Shown here: positions 16,628 to 26,652 of the stretch, piece by piece
Layout of the letters: each line of letters opens with the position of its first letter
Numbering within the stretch: position 1 is the first letter of the stretch
Source of the DNA: Piscinibacter sp. XHJ-5
GTDB lineage: Bacteria; Pseudomonadota; Gammaproteobacteria; Burkholderiales; Burkholderiaceae_C
Direction of reading: 5' to 3'
Assembly: GCF_029855045.1 (NCBI RefSeq)
Contig: NZ_CP123228.1
Coordinates: 2,976,001 to 3,040,000 of the forward strand
DNA: 64,000 nt
Notes under the pieces: generated by a model
Told to the model about the DNA's origin: nothing
Databases searched by the model: none
Seen by the model: only the letters and a program-made list of their open reading frames with translations
Translations under genes and position numbers: made by a program

Positions 16628-17076
16628 CGGGTCGTTCCCTCGTCGGCGGTGTCGGGCTCGTCGGGCTCGAAGCGATCGTCGGCGAGCCGGTTGCGCCGGC
16701 GCAGCACCACGACCAGCACCACGAGCCCGCCGACCAGCAGCACCGCCGGGCCGAACCACAGCAGCAAGGTGCTGCCCTTCACCGGCGGCCGGTAGAGGAC
16801 GAAGTCGCCGTAGCGGTCGGTCATGTAGCGGACGATCTGCTCTTCGCTCTGGCCCTGCTTGAGCATGCGGCGCACCTGCTCGCGCAGATCGACCGCGAGG
16901 TCGGCGTTCGAATCGGCGATGGTCTGGTTCTGGCACACCAGGCAGCGCAGCTCGGAAGCGATGCGCAGCATCTTCGCCTCGAGGATGGGGTCGGCGGCGG
17001 CGGGAGGCGCTTCCTTGGCGAACGCGGCCAGCGACAACGCCACCAGCGCCAGCCAGGACGCGATCGGCTTAACCAT
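16624..17076 (-). CDS. ccmH: Cytochrome c maturation protein CcmH
   Basis: 150 aa. Periplasmic membrane-anchored thiol protein that reduces the apocytochrome CXXCH cysteines and takes part in haem ligation. A signal sequence (ASWLALVALSLAAFA) precedes the family motif LRCLVCQNQTIADSNADLA, with the LRCxxCQ active site. A C-terminal transmembrane helix (LLLWFGPAVLLVGGLVVLVV) follows. It overlaps both ccmG (8 bp) and ccmI (4 bp). Confidence 0.95.
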   Translation of the reverse strand: MVKPIASWLALVALSLAAFAKEAPPAAADPILEAKMLRIASELRCLVCQNQTIADSNADLAVDLREQVRRMLKQGQSEEQIVRYMTDRYGDFVLYRPPVKGSTLLLWFGPAVLLVGGLVVLVVVLRRRNRLADDRFEPDEPDTADEGTTR

Positions 17077-17599
17077 TGAGCTGCCTCAGCAGGGGATGGA
17101 TCCTGTTCTGCAGGACTTCCGGCGTGAGCGGGCCGATGTGCTTGAAGCGCACCATCCCCTGCTTGTCGATGACGAAGGTCTCCGGCACGCCATACACGCC
17201 GAAGTCGATGCCGACGCGGCCGTCCTGGTCGAAGGCCGACACGTCGTACGGATTGCCGAACTGGCCCAGCCAGGCCAGGCCTTCGGGACGCGTGTCCTTG
17301 TAGTTCAGCCCGACGATGGGCGCCGCCTTGGTCTGCGACAGCGCGACCAGCGTGGCGTGCTCCTGGCGGCACGCGACGCACCACGACGCCCACACGTTGA
17401 GCAGCCATACCTTGCCGAGCATGTCGTCGCGACGGATGGTGCGGCCCGCATCGTCCAGGCGCGTCAGCGTGAAGCCCGGGGCGGGCTTGTCGATCAGCGG
17501 CGAGGGCACCTCGCGCGGATCGAGCTTCAGGCCGCGGAAAAGGAAGAACAGCAGCGCCGCGAAGACGAGCAGGGGGACGACGAAGCGAAGGCTTCTCAT
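17069..17599 (-). CDS. ccmG: Thiol:disulfide interchange protein CcmG/DsbE
   Basis: 176 aa. Membrane-anchored periplasmic thioredoxin that reduces CcmH or apocytochrome c. The N-terminal anchor is VVPLLVFAALLFFLF. The thioredoxin fold has LLNVWASWCVACRQEHATLV (active site WCVAC) and the cis-Pro region YGVPETFVIDKQG. The start ATG 17599 overlaps the ccmF stop by ATGA. An upstream open extension in this frame is ignored as a shadow of ccmF. Confidence 0.95.
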   Translation of the reverse strand: MRSLRFVVPLLVFAALLFFLFRGLKLDPREVPSPLIDKPAPGFTLTRLDDAGRTIRRDDMLGKVWLLNVWASWCVACRQEHATLVALSQTKAAPIVGLNYKDTRPEGLAWLGQFGNPYDVSAFDQDGRVGIDFGVYGVPETFVIDKQGMVRFKHIGPLTPEVLQNRIHPLLRQLNG

Positions 17600-19572
17600 G
17601 CAGTGGCTCCGGCGGTGGTCGTGGCGTCCTGCTCCTTCTTCGCGCGGTAGCGGCGGTCGCTCAGCGCCAGCGCGCCGCCCAGCGCCATCAGCGCGCAGCC
17701 GCCCCAGATCCAGTTGACGAAGGGCTTGACGTACACGCGCACGATCCAGGCGCCGCCTTCGACCGGCTCGCCGAGCGACACGTAGAGGTCGCGGGCCACC
17801 GTCCGGTGGATGGATGCCTCGGTCATCGGATTGCGCTGCACGCGGTAGATGCGCTTCTCGGGCCGCATGGTGACCACCGGCCGGCCGTCGCGCCTGACCT
17901 CGATGATGCCCTGCACCGCTTCGTAGTTCGGCCCTTGCAGGTTGCGCCAGCCGAGCATCGTGAACACGAAGCCGGCCACCTCGGTGGTGTCGCCCGCGGC
18001 CATCTTCACGTCGCGTTCGACCTCGTAGGTGCGGACCATGCTGACGCCGAAGGCGAACACCGCGACACCGAGGTGTGCGGCCATCATGCCCACCATCGAG
18101 CGCGGCAGCAGGCGCAGGCGCTCGCGCACGCTGGCCTGCACGCCGCCGGCCGGACGCACGCGCTCCCACAGGTCGGTGGCGATGGAGGCGACGATCCAGA
18201 AGCTCATCACGAAGCCCAGCGTCGCGCCCAGGGTGATGCGGCCGGCCAGCCATCCGGCAACCGGCGCCGCGACGACCGCCGCGATCGCCGCCCAGCGCAG
18301 GCGGCGGGCGAGATCGGGCACCTCGGCGCGCTTCCAGCGGGCGAGCGGACCGATTCCCACCAGGAACACCACCGGCACCATGAGCGGCAGGAACACGGTG
18401 TCGAAGTAGGGCGGACCGACCGAGATCTTGCCCATGCCGAGTGCATCGAGCGCCAGCGGGTACAGCGTGCCCAGCAGCACCGACAGCATGGCCACGACGA
18501 AGAGCACGTTGTTGGCGAGCAGCATCGATTCGCGCGAGACCAGCTCGAAGCGCGCCCCAAGACCAACCTTGGGCGCACGCCATGCATACAGCGTGAGCGA
18601 GCCGCCGACGACGACGCCCAGGAATGCGAGGATGAACAGGCCGCGGCGCGGATCAGTGGCGAAGGCGTGCACCGACGACAGCACGCCGGAGCGCACGAGG
18701 AAGGTGCCGAGCAGCGACAGCGAGAAGGCGACGATGGCCAGCAGCACCGTCCACGACTTGAAAGCCCCCCGCTTCTCGGTGACGGCGAGCGAATGGATGA
18801 GTGCCGTGCCGGCCAGCCACGGCATGAACGAGGCGTTCTCCACCGGATCCCAGAACCACCAGCCGCCCCAGCCGAGCACGTAATAGGCCCACAGGCTGCC
18901 GAGCATGATGCCCACGGTCAGGAAGGCCCAGGCGGCGGTCGTCCACGGGCGCGTCCAGCGTGCCCACGTGGCGTCGAGCGTGCCGCTGATGAGCGCCGCC
19001 ACGGCGAATGCGAAGGCCACCGAGAAGCCGACGTAGCCCATGTACAGCATGGGTGGGTGCACCACCATGCCCGGGTCCTGCAGCAGCGGGTTGAGGTCAT
19101 TGCCGTCCGGGGGGACCGGCGACAGCCGCTCGAAAGGGTTGGAAGTGGTCAGCATGAACAGCAGGAAGCCGACGCTGATGAGCCCCATCACCGCGAGGAT
19201 CCGCGACACCACCGCCTGCGGCAGATGGCGGCTGAAGTGCGCCACGGCGAGCATCCACACCGAGAGCATCAGCAGCCACAGCAGCAGCGAGCCTTCATGC
19301 CCGCCCCAGGCGCCGGCGACGCGGTAGTGCAGGGGCAGCGCGCTGTTGGAATGGCTGGCGACGTAGAGCACCGAGAAGTCGTTGCGCACGAACGCGCTCA
19401 CGAGGCAGCCGAAGGCGAAGGCCACCAGCAGGAAGTGCGTCTGCGCGGCGGGGCGGGCGAGCGACATCCAGTCCACGCGACCGCGCGCGGCGCCGGCCAG
19501 CGGCAGCGTGCCCTGGATGACGGCCACTGCCAGCGCGAGCAGCAGGGCGACCTGACCGAGTTCGGGGATCAC
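17596..19572 (-). CDS. ccmF: Haem lyase CcmF
   Basis: 658 aa, many transmembrane helices. It transfers haem from holo-CcmE to apocytochrome c in the periplasm. It has the WWD haem-handling segment [19 protein letters not shown] and the upstream histidine-bearing helices ([20 protein letters not shown]). Length matches the single-chain proteobacterial CcmF. It overlaps ccmE and ccmG by ATGA. Confidence 0.97.
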   Translation of the reverse strand: MIPELGQVALLLALAVAVIQGTLPLAGAARGRVDWMSLARPAAQTHFLLVAFAFGCLVSAFVRNDFSVLYVASHSNSALPLHYRVAGAWGGHEGSLLLWLLMLSVWMLAVAHFSRHLPQAVVSRILAVMGLISVGFLLFMLTTSNPFERLSPVPPDGNDLNPLLQDPGMVVHPPMLYMGYVGFSVAFAFAVAALISGTLDATWARWTRPWTTAAWAFLTVGIMLGSLWAYYVLGWGGWWFWDPVENASFMPWLAGTALIHSLAVTEKRGAFKSWTVLLAIVAFSLSLLGTFLVRSGVLSSVHAFATDPRRGLFILAFLGVVVGGSLTLYAWRAPKVGLGARFELVSRESMLLANNVLFVVAMLSVLLGTLYPLALDALGMGKISVGPPYFDTVFLPLMVPVVFLVGIGPLARWKRAEVPDLARRLRWAAIAAVVAAPVAGWLAGRITLGATLGFVMSFWIVASIATDLWERVRPAGGVQASVRERLRLLPRSMVGMMAAHLGVAVFAFGVSMVRTYEVERDVKMAAGDTTEVAGFVFTMLGWRNLQGPNYEAVQGIIEVRRDGRPVVTMRPEKRIYRVQRNPMTEASIHRTVARDLYVSLGEPVEGGAWIVRVYVKPFVNWIWGGCALMALGGALALSDRRYRAKKEQDATTTAGATA

Positions 19573-20033
19573 TTGGTGCTCTCCTTGACGAGCGTGCCGC
19601 TCAGCTTCTGGTTGACGGCGCCGGCGCGCTTGAGCGCATCGGCGGCTTCCGGCGGCATGTAGTTCTCGTCGTGCTTGGCGAGCACTTCGCGCGCCACGAA
19701 CACGCCGTCGGTGCCGACCTGACCCTGCGCGACCACGCCTTTGCCCTCCTTGAACAGGTCGGGAAGAATGCCCTGGAAGCGCACCGGGATGGTCTTGACG
19801 GTGTCGGTGACCGCGAAGCGCACCGTCACGCCGTCGCGCTGCACGCTGCCGGCCTCCACCAGGCCACCGAGGCGGAAGGTGCGGCCCACCGGCGCCTCCT
19901 GCGCCGCGACCTGCGAAGGCGAATAGAAGAACACGAGGTTGCTCTGGAAGGCGTTGAGCACCAGCGCCGCCGCGATGCCGACGGCAGCCACGATGCCGAC
20001 GATGACGGCGAGGCGCTTCTGGCGAGGTTTCAT
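19569..20033 (-). CDS. ccmE: Haem chaperone CcmE
   Basis: 154 aa. It covalently binds haem delivered by CcmABCD and passes it to CcmF. N-terminal anchor ([19 protein letters not shown]), OB-fold periplasmic domain ([34 protein letters not shown]), and the haem-binding HDENY with the reactive His. Length is normal. It overlaps ccmD and ccmF by ATGA. Confidence 0.97.
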   Translation of the reverse strand: MKPRQKRLAVIVGIVAAVGIAAALVLNAFQSNLVFFYSPSQVAAQEAPVGRTFRLGGLVEAGSVQRDGVTVRFAVTDTVKTIPVRFQGILPDLFKEGKGVVAQGQVGTDGVFVAREVLAKHDENYMPPEAADALKRAGAVNQKLSGTLVKESTK

Positions 20034-20206
20034 GAAGAGGACTCCGATTCGGCGGCGTGCATCGCCTCGATCAGCGCGCGCCTGCGCCGGCGCGCGGCGA
20101 GCCAGGGCTCGGCCGCCATGATGAGCGCGGTGACGGCGTACGAGCCCCAGACGTAGAGCCCGTAGCCGCCCATCGCGAGGAATTCGGATGCGCTGTTCCA
20201 GTTCAT
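20030..20206 (-). CDS. ccmD: Haem exporter subunit CcmD
   Basis: 58 aa. Small single-span protein needed to release holo-CcmE from CcmC. It has [20 protein letters not shown], with the family's GGYGxYVW motif, a membrane helix and a basic tail ([11 protein letters not shown]). The start ATG 20206 overlaps ccmC by ATGA. It is short and easily missed. Confidence 0.93.
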   Translation of the reverse strand: MNWNSASEFLAMGGYGLYVWGSYAVTALIMAAEPWLAARRRRRALIEAMHAAESESSS

Positions 20207-20955
20207 GCGCGCAGCTCCCGTGCCGTCAGCTCGTGCACCCACTCGGCGTGCGATTCGCGCTCGAGCACGATGGCGCGAACGCGCATGAACACCACCGCGA
20301 ACGCATAGGCCCAGAACGCGAAGGTCATGAGCAGCATCGCCGTCAGCATGGTGCTCGCCATCTTGGGTGCGGCCGTCATGCTGATGGTCGCACCCTGGTG
20401 CAGCGTGTTCCACCAGCGCACCGAGAAATAGATGATCGGGATGTTGACCGCGCCGACGATGGCCAGCAGCGCGCCCGCCTTGTCGGCGCGCCGCACGTCG
20501 TCGATCGCCTCGACCAGCGCGATGTAGCCGAGGTAGAGGAACAGCAGGATCAGCTCCGACGTGAGGCGGGCATCCCACACCCACCAGGTGCCCCAGGTGG
20601 GCTTGCCCCAGAACGCGCCGGTCCACAGCGCGATGAAGGTGAAGAGGGCGCCCGTGGGAGCCAGTGCACGCGCCAGCATGGACGCCATGCGGGCATTGAA
20701 CATCCAGCCGGCCGCGGCCCAGCCGGCCATCGCGAGGTAGACGACCATCGACATCCACGCCGCGGGCACGTGGATGAAGATGATGCGGTAGGCCTCGCCC
20801 TGCGTGGCGTCGGTCGGCGCGACGAAGAAGCCGATGTACAGGCCGGCGGCGGCGAGCAGGAGGGTCACGACCCACAGCCACGGCACGAACGCGCCGGCGA
20901 GCCCGTAGAAGCGCGAGGGGGCTGCGTAGGTGAACCATCGAATGCGGCCTGTCAT
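20203..20955 (-). CDS. ccmC: Haem exporter subunit CcmC
   Basis: 250 aa, six predicted transmembrane helices. It presents haem to CcmE. The signature [20 protein letters not shown] is the tryptophan-rich WWD motif, flanked by the haem-ligand His regions ([27 protein letters not shown]). The start is ATG 20955, 10 bp from the ccmB stop. Confidence 0.97.
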   Translation of the reverse strand: MTGRIRWFTYAAPSRFYGLAGAFVPWLWVVTLLLAAAGLYIGFFVAPTDATQGEAYRIIFIHVPAAWMSMVVYLAMAGWAAAGWMFNARMASMLARALAPTGALFTFIALWTGAFWGKPTWGTWWVWDARLTSELILLFLYLGYIALVEAIDDVRRADKAGALLAIVGAVNIPIIYFSVRWWNTLHQGATISMTAAPKMASTMLTAMLLMTFAFWAYAFAVVFMRVRAIVLERESHAEWVHELTARELRA

Positions 20956-20965
20956 GCTTTCGTCT

Positions 20966-21634
20966 CTACTCCACTGAGATGCGCAGCGCCGCGGCGGCGG
21001 CCGGCGGCGCGGTCAGCGCGGTGAAGATCAGCAGCGCGCCGAGGATCGAATAGTGTGCCTCGGGCGACTGGCCCGCTTCCACTGCGGCGACCGCTCCCGT
21101 GCCGAAGATCAGCGCCGGAATGGACAGCGGCAGCACCAGCAGGATGATCAGCACGCCGGCGCTGCGCAGGCCCAGCGTCAGCGCGGCCCCCACCGAGCCG
21201 AGCAGGCTCAGCATCGGCGTGCCGAGCAGCAGCGAGAGCGCCAGCGTCGCCAGCGAGCGGCCGTCGGCGTCGAACAGCAGGCCGAACAGCGGCGCCGCGA
21301 CGACCAGCGGCAGGCCGGTGAGCGTCCAGTGCGCGGCGGCCTTGGCGGCAGCGACCACGACGGCGCTGTGCCCGGTCAGCAGCAGTTGCTCCAGCGAGCC
21401 GTCGGCGAAGTCGCCGGCGAACAGATTCGTCACCGACAGCATCGCCGCCAGCAGCGCGCAGACCCACACGATGCCCGGACCCATCTGGCGCAGCGTCTGC
21501 GGCTCGGGACCGACCCCCAGCGGAAACAGGCTGATCGCGACGACGAAGAAGGCGATGGGCAGCAGCGCCTCGATGCGCCGGCGCATGGCCAGCCGCAGGT
21601 CGCGCAAGTAGAGGGCGAGGAAGAGGGCGCGCAT
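20966..21634 (-). CDS. ccmB: Haem exporter permease CcmB
   Basis: 222 aa membrane permease partner of CcmA. It begins LALYLRDLRLAMRRRIEALL and has family features FFVVAISLFPLGVGPEPQTL, LFAGDFADGSLEQLLLTG and LLLGTPMLSLLGSVGAALTL. Six hydrophobic segments are apparent. It starts immediately after the ccmA stop codon. Confidence 0.96.
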   Translation of the reverse strand: MRALFLALYLRDLRLAMRRRIEALLPIAFFVVAISLFPLGVGPEPQTLRQMGPGIVWVCALLAAMLSVTNLFAGDFADGSLEQLLLTGHSAVVVAAAKAAAHWTLTGLPLVVAAPLFGLLFDADGRSLATLALSLLLGTPMLSLLGSVGAALTLGLRSAGVLIILLVLPLSIPALIFGTGAVAAVEAGQSPEAHYSILGALLIFTALTAPPAAAAALRISVE

Positions 21635-22312
21635 TCAGGCGGTGGCGGCGTAGCGGTCGAGATCGATCTCGATCGGGCGCAGCCGCGCCGTGTCGAGGCT
21701 GAGGTGGCTGGTGAGCATGACGCTGCCGCCGCGCTCGGCGTTCCCGGCCAGCAGCGCATCCACGCGGGCCACGCCGTCCGCATCGAGCGCGTCGTAGGGC
21801 TCGTCCAGCAGCCACAGCGACGGACTGTCCTCCACCGCGAGGCGAGCCAGCGCGATGCGCCGGCGCTGGCCCTGCGACAGCGTGCGCACCATCGCGTGCC
21901 GCCGGCTGTGCATGCCCAGACGCTCGAGGGCAGCGCACGCGACGTCGGGGCCGTGAGGCCGGCCGTGGATGCGCAGCAGGAAATCGAGCGCTTCGCAGGC
22001 GGTGAGGTCTTCCTTCAGCGCATTGGCGTGACCGATGTAGAGCAGCCGCTGCTGCGCGGCGAGCGAGCGCCGCACCGGCCTGCCCTCGCACAGCACCTGG
22101 CCGTGCTCGGGCGCGGACAGCCCCGCCGCCAGCTTGAGCAGGCTGGTCTTGCCGCGGCCGTTCTGGCCGCGCAGCCAGACGATCTGTCCGGGTGCGACGA
22201 CGAGATCGAGGTTCTGGAACAGCACGCGGTGGCCGCGCCGGCAGGCGAGGGAGGCCGCGCTCAGGCGCGGCTCGATGGCAGGTGGTGGGTTGTCGGACAC
22301 GGCGGAGATCAC
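21635..22312 (-). CDS. ccmA: Haem exporter ATP-binding protein CcmA
   Basis: 225 aa ABC ATPase. It powers release of holo-CcmE from the CcmABCD complex. Walker A GQNGRGKTSL, signature TLSQGQRRRIALARL, Walker B LWLLDEPYDALD, and the switch His in TSHLSLD. First gene of the ccmABCDEFGHI operon. The start is GTG 22312; a second in-frame GTG lies four codons on. The promoter should lie in the AT-richer 22313-22627 region. Confidence 0.95.
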   Translation of the reverse strand: MISAVSDNPPPAIEPRLSAASLACRRGHRVLFQNLDLVVAPGQIVWLRGQNGRGKTSLLKLAAGLSAPEHGQVLCEGRPVRRSLAAQQRLLYIGHANALKEDLTACEALDFLLRIHGRPHGPDVACAALERLGMHSRRHAMVRTLSQGQRRRIALARLAVEDSPSLWLLDEPYDALDADGVARVDALLAGNAERGGSVMLTSHLSLDTARLRPIEIDLDRYAATA

Positions 22313-22627
22313 GTCAGCGATTCGGTTGCCAATTCACACATTTGATTCATCTCGCCTAGAACAAGCACAAAAAGCGTCATGTTTCTTTGGAGACATCGTG
22401 TAAGACCTTCAGCGTTTGCCAACTTTTGACGATTTTGCAAGGGATGGGCCTATCAAGATGCGTCCGCATTCCGGGCACGTGATCTGCGTTCAAGCCGGGT
22501 CATCGGAAAGTTTTGCAAATCGAATCAAGAATCGGGGGACCGAGTGGAGTTTCAGGAGGGCCTGATCGCAGGCGTCGTTGCCGTTCGCGCCGCGCCTGCC
22601 GCGTTGCGCCGGCACGGAGCCTAGGGC
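22313..22627. promoter_or_regulatory. Divergent ccmA/apbE intergenic region
   Basis: 315 bp with no convincing gene, clearly lower in GC than its surroundings at 22320-22450. On the plus strand TTGACG (22426-22431) and TATCAA (22451-22456) could serve as -35/-10 with a long 19-bp spacer for the apbE operon. The minus-strand ccm promoter should also lie here, but I cannot pick its boxes. It separates two large operons that both concern extracytoplasmic redox proteins, so shared regulation is possible. Confidence 0.45.
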
Positions 22628-23614
22628 ATGTGGTTCGCCAGCGCGAGCGCAGCGCGCCGCAGTGCGGCCGCGGCCATGGCCGTCGGCGACTGGTTCAGCC
22701 GCGAGGAAGCCATCATGGGCACGGCCATCCGGGTCGAGCTCTGGGGCGAGGACCGCGCGGCAGCCGAGGACGCCATGTCGGCCGTGATGGCCGAGATGCA
22801 CCGCATCGACCGCGCGATGAGCCCGCACAAGCCCGATTCCGAGCTGTCGCGCATCAACCGCGAAGCCGCCACGTGCCCGGTCGCGCTCAGCGAGGAGATG
22901 GCCGGCCTGGTCGACCGGGCGCTTCGGTTCTCCGCGCTCTCCGACGGCGCGTTCGACATCACCTACGCCGCAGTCGGCCATCTCTATGACTACCGCGAGG
23001 GCCTCAGGCCCTCCGAGGAAGCGCTGCGGCGCGCACGTGCCGCTGTCGGCTGGCGCCATCTGATCCTCGACCGCCAAGCGCGCACGCTGCGCTTCGCCCG
23101 CGAGGGGGTGCGCATCGATCTCGGCGGCTTCGCCAAGGGCCATGCGGTCGACAACGCCGCCGCCTTGCTGCGTGCCCGAGGCATCCGCCACGCCATCGTC
23201 AGCGCCGGCGGCGACAGCCGCGTCGTCGGCGATCGCCGCGGCCGCCCGTGGACGATCGGTGTGCGCGATCCGCGACGCCCCGGCGAGGTGGTGGCCGTGC
23301 TGCCGCTGGAAGACACCGCCATCTCCACCTCGGGCGACTACGAGCGCTACTTCGTCGCCGACGGCGTGCGCTTCCATCACCTCATCGATCCGGCGACCGG
23401 TCGCTCGCCCACGAGCGTGCGCAGCGTGACCATCCTCGCCGCGGACGGCCTCACCACCGAGGCGCTGTCGAAGACCGTCTTCGTGAAAGGCGCAGAACAA
23501 GGCCTGCGGCTCATCGAGTCGCTGGAGGGAGTCGACGCAGTCGTGGTCGACGCTGAAGGTGTATTGCATTACTCGTCCGGGCTGCTGGCCGCCGCGCCGC
23601 AAGCCCGGCAATGA
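22628..23614 (+). CDS. apbE: FAD:protein FMN transferase (ApbE family)
   Basis: 328 aa. ApbE enzymes transfer FMN from FAD onto a Thr/Ser of periplasmic or membrane redox proteins. Family motifs: MGTAIRVELWG, MSPHKPDSELSRINR, VRIDLGGFAKGHAVDNAAAL (the DxGGxAKG signature), IVSAGGDSRVVG and HHLIDPATGRSP (metal site). The N terminus (MWFASASAARRSAAAAM) is a poor signal peptide; a TAG lies two codons upstream, so the start cannot be earlier. It leads a 17-gene co-directional block. No neighbour carries a clear SGAT-type flavinylation motif, so the acceptor is unknown. Confidence 0.92.
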   Translation: MWFASASAARRSAAAAMAVGDWFSREEAIMGTAIRVELWGEDRAAAEDAMSAVMAEMHRIDRAMSPHKPDSELSRINREAATCPVALSEEMAGLVDRALRFSALSDGAFDITYAAVGHLYDYREGLRPSEEALRRARAAVGWRHLILDRQARTLRFAREGVRIDLGGFAKGHAVDNAAALLRARGIRHAIVSAGGDSRVVGDRRGRPWTIGVRDPRRPGEVVAVLPLEDTAISTSGDYERYFVADGVRFHHLIDPATGRSPTSVRSVTILAADGLTTEALSKTVFVKGAEQGLRLIESLEGVDAVVVDAEGVLHYSSGLLAAAPQARQ

Positions 23615-23659
23615 CGTGCATCTCGCTCGTTGATTGAACGAATTCGTCAGGAGGCGAAC

Positions 23660-26647
23660 ATGACCATGAAGCACATAGGAGGAGTGGGCGCACTCTCGGT
23701 GGCCGCGGTTGTCGCGGTCATCGCCGGTTGCGGCAGCGGCGGCAGCAGCAGCGATGCGGACACCGTGACCGTCAACGGCGATGTGCCGCTGGCGTACGTG
23801 ATGCGCGCCAACACGATCAGCGCCAATCCCACCAACGGCGCGCCCACCGCGCCGGGCGGCAATCTGATCATCCGCGAGAAGTCCTCGCCCAGCGCGCCGG
23901 AGCACAACGTCACCGACCGCTTCACCCTCGGGCAAGGCGACGTCTCCGACCCCGAGGTCTCCTACGACGGCAAGAAGATCGTCTTCGCGATGCGCTGCCC
24001 GACGTCGAACGCGGCGACCATCGAAGGCCAGCCGGCGTGCACCGGACGCTTCAACATCTGGGAATACGACATGACCGAAGGCGGCTTCGCCAACGGCAAG
24101 TTCAAGCGTCTGACCAGCTCCACGACCGATGACGACGTCGACCCGGCGTACCTGCCGGCCGGCCGCGGCTTCGTGTTCTCGTCGAACCGCCAGACCAAGT
24201 CGAAGGTTCAGGCGCTCGGCCAGACCTACTACGCGCTCGACGAGTACGAGCGCGAGCGGGTCTTCAATCTGCACACGATGGACGCGAAGGGCGAAGCCAT
24301 CACCCAGATCTCGTTCAACCAGAGCCACGACCGCAACCCGGTGGTGCGTCCCAACGGCGACATCATGTTCTCGCGCTGGGACCACGTGGCCGGACGCAAT
24401 CACTTCAAGATCTTCCGCGCCAAGCCGGACGGCACCGACATGTTCGTGCTGTACGGCGCGCACAGCGAGGGCAACAGCTTCCTACACCCCCGAGACATGG
24501 ATCCGGCGGGCAAGTACAAGGGCTTCGTGTCGTCCGACCTGATGCCGCTGTCGGGCACCGACGAAGGCGGCGGCCTCGTGTTCGTCGACGTGGCCAACTA
24601 TTCGGAGAACAACACCCCGGCCAACTCCACCGTGCCGGCGCAGGGCGGCCAGACCTACGTCACCGCGCAGGCGCTCAACATCGGCCGCGGCCTGTCCGAG
24701 TTCGGGCGCGTCACCACGCCGTTCCCGCTGTGGGACGGCACCAACCGCGTGCTGGCCGCGTACAGGCCGTGTGAGGTCACGCGCAACGGCGACATCGTGC
24801 CCTGCGCCACGCTGACCGATGCCGAGAAGGCCCGCCTGAGCGACGAGAACCGCTCGGTCGCGGAAGCGGCCGCCGATTCGGTGCAGGACAACGCGCCGCC
24901 GTCATACGGCATCTACATGTTCGATCCCGACAAGCAGACCTGGCTCATCGTGGCCGCGCCGCCCAAGGGCTTCATGTACACCGACCCGATCGCGCTGCAG
25001 GCACGCGCCGAGCCCAACGCCACCGACCCCACCGCACTCGACACCGGTTTGGCGTCGCAGAACCTCGGTCTGCTGGAGGTTCGCAGCGTCTACGACACCG
25101 ACGGCCTCGGCCGCATGGGCGCCGGCATGCTGGCCGCTGCCGACATGCCTGCCGGCTGCACCAGCGCGCTGGCGATCCCGCTGACCGCGCCCGGCGACAG
25201 CATGGACACCCGGGCCCAGGTGGCCGACATCAAGCGCATGAAGGACCCGGCCGATCCGAGCTATGCGTGCACGCCGGCTCGCTTCGTGCGCGCCACGCGA
25301 GCGGTGGCGCCGCCGTCGGCCATGATGGGCCTGCGCAGCGCGATCGGCGAGACCGAGTTCGAGATGCAGCAGATCCTCGGCTACGCCGCGGTCGAGCCCG
25401 ACGGCTCGTTCAAGCTGACGGTGCCGGCCGACACGCCGATCGCGCTGTCGATCATCGATGCCAAGGGCCGCGCCTTCCAGACCCACACCAACTGGATCCA
25501 GGTGCGGCCCGGCGAGCGTCGAACCTGCGACGGCTGCCACAGCCCGCGCCGCGGCGCCGCGCTGAACTCCGGCAACATCGTCAACAGCGTTCCCGCGGCG
25601 CTGCGCACGGCGATGGCCCAGGCGCACCAGTCCGGCGAGACGATGGCCGCGACCCGCACGCGGCTCGACCCCAGCCTGCTGGCCCTTCTGCCCGACATGG
25701 TCACCACCGACGTGTGGGCCGACACGACGCGCAGCGACGTCAAGGCGCGTCCCACCATCGCGCTGCGCTACACCGGCAACGCGAATCCGGCCGACGACCT
25801 GGCGACCGCCGCACCGGTCAACGGCGTCATCAACTACGCCGAGCACATCCAGCCCCTGTGGACCCGTGACCGCGGCGCCAACACCTGCACGGCCTGCCAC
25901 AGCGACCCGGCCAAGCTGGACCTGCGGGGCAACACCGCGGGCACCGGCCGCCTGGTGTCGTATGAGGAGCTGCTGGTCGGCGATCCGGTCATCGACCCCG
26001 CCACCGGGCTGCCGCAGACGCGGATCGAGGAGGGCGTGCCGGTCATCGTGCGCGGACCGGCGCTGGTCGACACCTCGGCCAGCGAAGGCGAAGTGACCGG
26101 CCTGGCGCGCAAGAGCCGGCTCGGCGAGATCCTGTTCGGCGAGCAACTGATGGCCGCGCAGGCCACGCGCGATGCGCATCCCGCGCCGCCGGCAGGCGCG
26201 CCCAACCACGGCGCGCTGCTCAACACGGCCGAGAAGCGCCTGGTCGCCGAATGGATGGACCTGGGCGGGCAGTACTACAACGACCCGTTCAACGGCTCGG
26301 CCGGCGTGCGCACGCTCAAGGGACTCAGCCAGCAGGTGTTCGAGGCGCAGGTGTTGCCGATCCTGCGCAACACCTGCGCCGCCGGCTGCCACCAGGCCGT
26401 GGGCAGCACCGGCGGCCCGGCGGTGGGCACCTCGTTCCGCAACAACCGCTTCGTGCTCACCGGCGATGCGGAAGGCGACTTCGGCGTCACGCTGTCGATG
26501 ATCTCCAACGCGTGCAACCCAGGCTCGAACTACCTGCTGAGCCGGCCGTCGACCGTCCCGCATCCCTCGGGCGGCACCTCGGCTGTGCTGCCGGCCGGCA
26601 GCGCCAACTACAACACCATCGCGGCCTGGATTGCCGCAGGCTGCTAG
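23660..26647 (+). CDS. Large multihaem c-type cytochrome lipoprotein with beta-propeller-like N terminus
   Basis: 995 aa lipoprotein (AVIAGC, Cys 24). Residues 80-400 have PD40/TolB-like blade motifs (VSDPEVSYDGKKIVFAMR; HDRNPVVRPNGDIMFSRWD). The C-terminal 400 residues hold haem-c sites CDGCH (623-627) and CTACH (743-747) and an expanded CAAGCH (906-911). The layout resembles the hydrazine synthase alpha-type PD40 plus haem proteins found widely outside anammox bacteria, but no catalytic claim is made. GGAGG before ATG 23660 supports the start. It is probably periplasmic or surface electron transfer, matured by the adjacent ccm system. Confidence 0.8.
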   Translation: MTMKHIGGVGALSVAAVVAVIAGCGSGGSSSDADTVTVNGDVPLAYVMRANTISANPTNGAPTAPGGNLIIREKSSPSAPEHNVTDRFTLGQGDVSDPEVSYDGKKIVFAMRCPTSNAATIEGQPACTGRFNIWEYDMTEGGFANGKFKRLTSSTTDDDVDPAYLPAGRGFVFSSNRQTKSKVQALGQTYYALDEYERERVFNLHTMDAKGEAITQISFNQSHDRNPVVRPNGDIMFSRWDHVAGRNHFKIFRAKPDGTDMFVLYGAHSEGNSFLHPRDMDPAGKYKGFVSSDLMPLSGTDEGGGLVFVDVANYSENNTPANSTVPAQGGQTYVTAQALNIGRGLSEFGRVTTPFPLWDGTNRVLAAYRPCEVTRNGDIVPCATLTDAEKARLSDENRSVAEAAADSVQDNAPPSYGIYMFDPDKQTWLIVAAPPKGFMYTDPIALQARAEPNATDPTALDTGLASQNLGLLEVRSVYDTDGLGRMGAGMLAAADMPAGCTSALAIPLTAPGDSMDTRAQVADIKRMKDPADPSYACTPARFVRATRAVAPPSAMMGLRSAIGETEFEMQQILGYAAVEPDGSFKLTVPADTPIALSIIDAKGRAFQTHTNWIQVRPGERRTCDGCHSPRRGAALNSGNIVNSVPAALRTAMAQAHQSGETMAATRTRLDPSLLALLPDMVTTDVWADTTRSDVKARPTIALRYTGNANPADDLATAAPVNGVINYAEHIQPLWTRDRGANTCTACHSDPAKLDLRGNTAGTGRLVSYEELLVGDPVIDPATGLPQTRIEEGVPVIVRGPALVDTSASEGEVTGLARKSRLGEILFGEQLMAAQATRDAHPAPPAGAPNHGALLNTAEKRLVAEWMDLGGQYYNDPFNGSAGVRTLKGLSQQVFEAQVLPILRNTCAAGCHQAVGSTGGPAVGTSFRNNRFVLTGDAEGDFGVTLSMISNACNPGSNYLLSRPSTVPHPSGGTSAVLPAGSANYNTIAAWIAAGC

Positions 26648-26652
26648 AGCGA

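Noticed and set aside
23660..26647. Annotation as a hydrazine synthase subunit
   Set aside because: The PD40 plus haem-c layout is similar, but there is no anammox gene set and the haem motifs alone do not show that activity.
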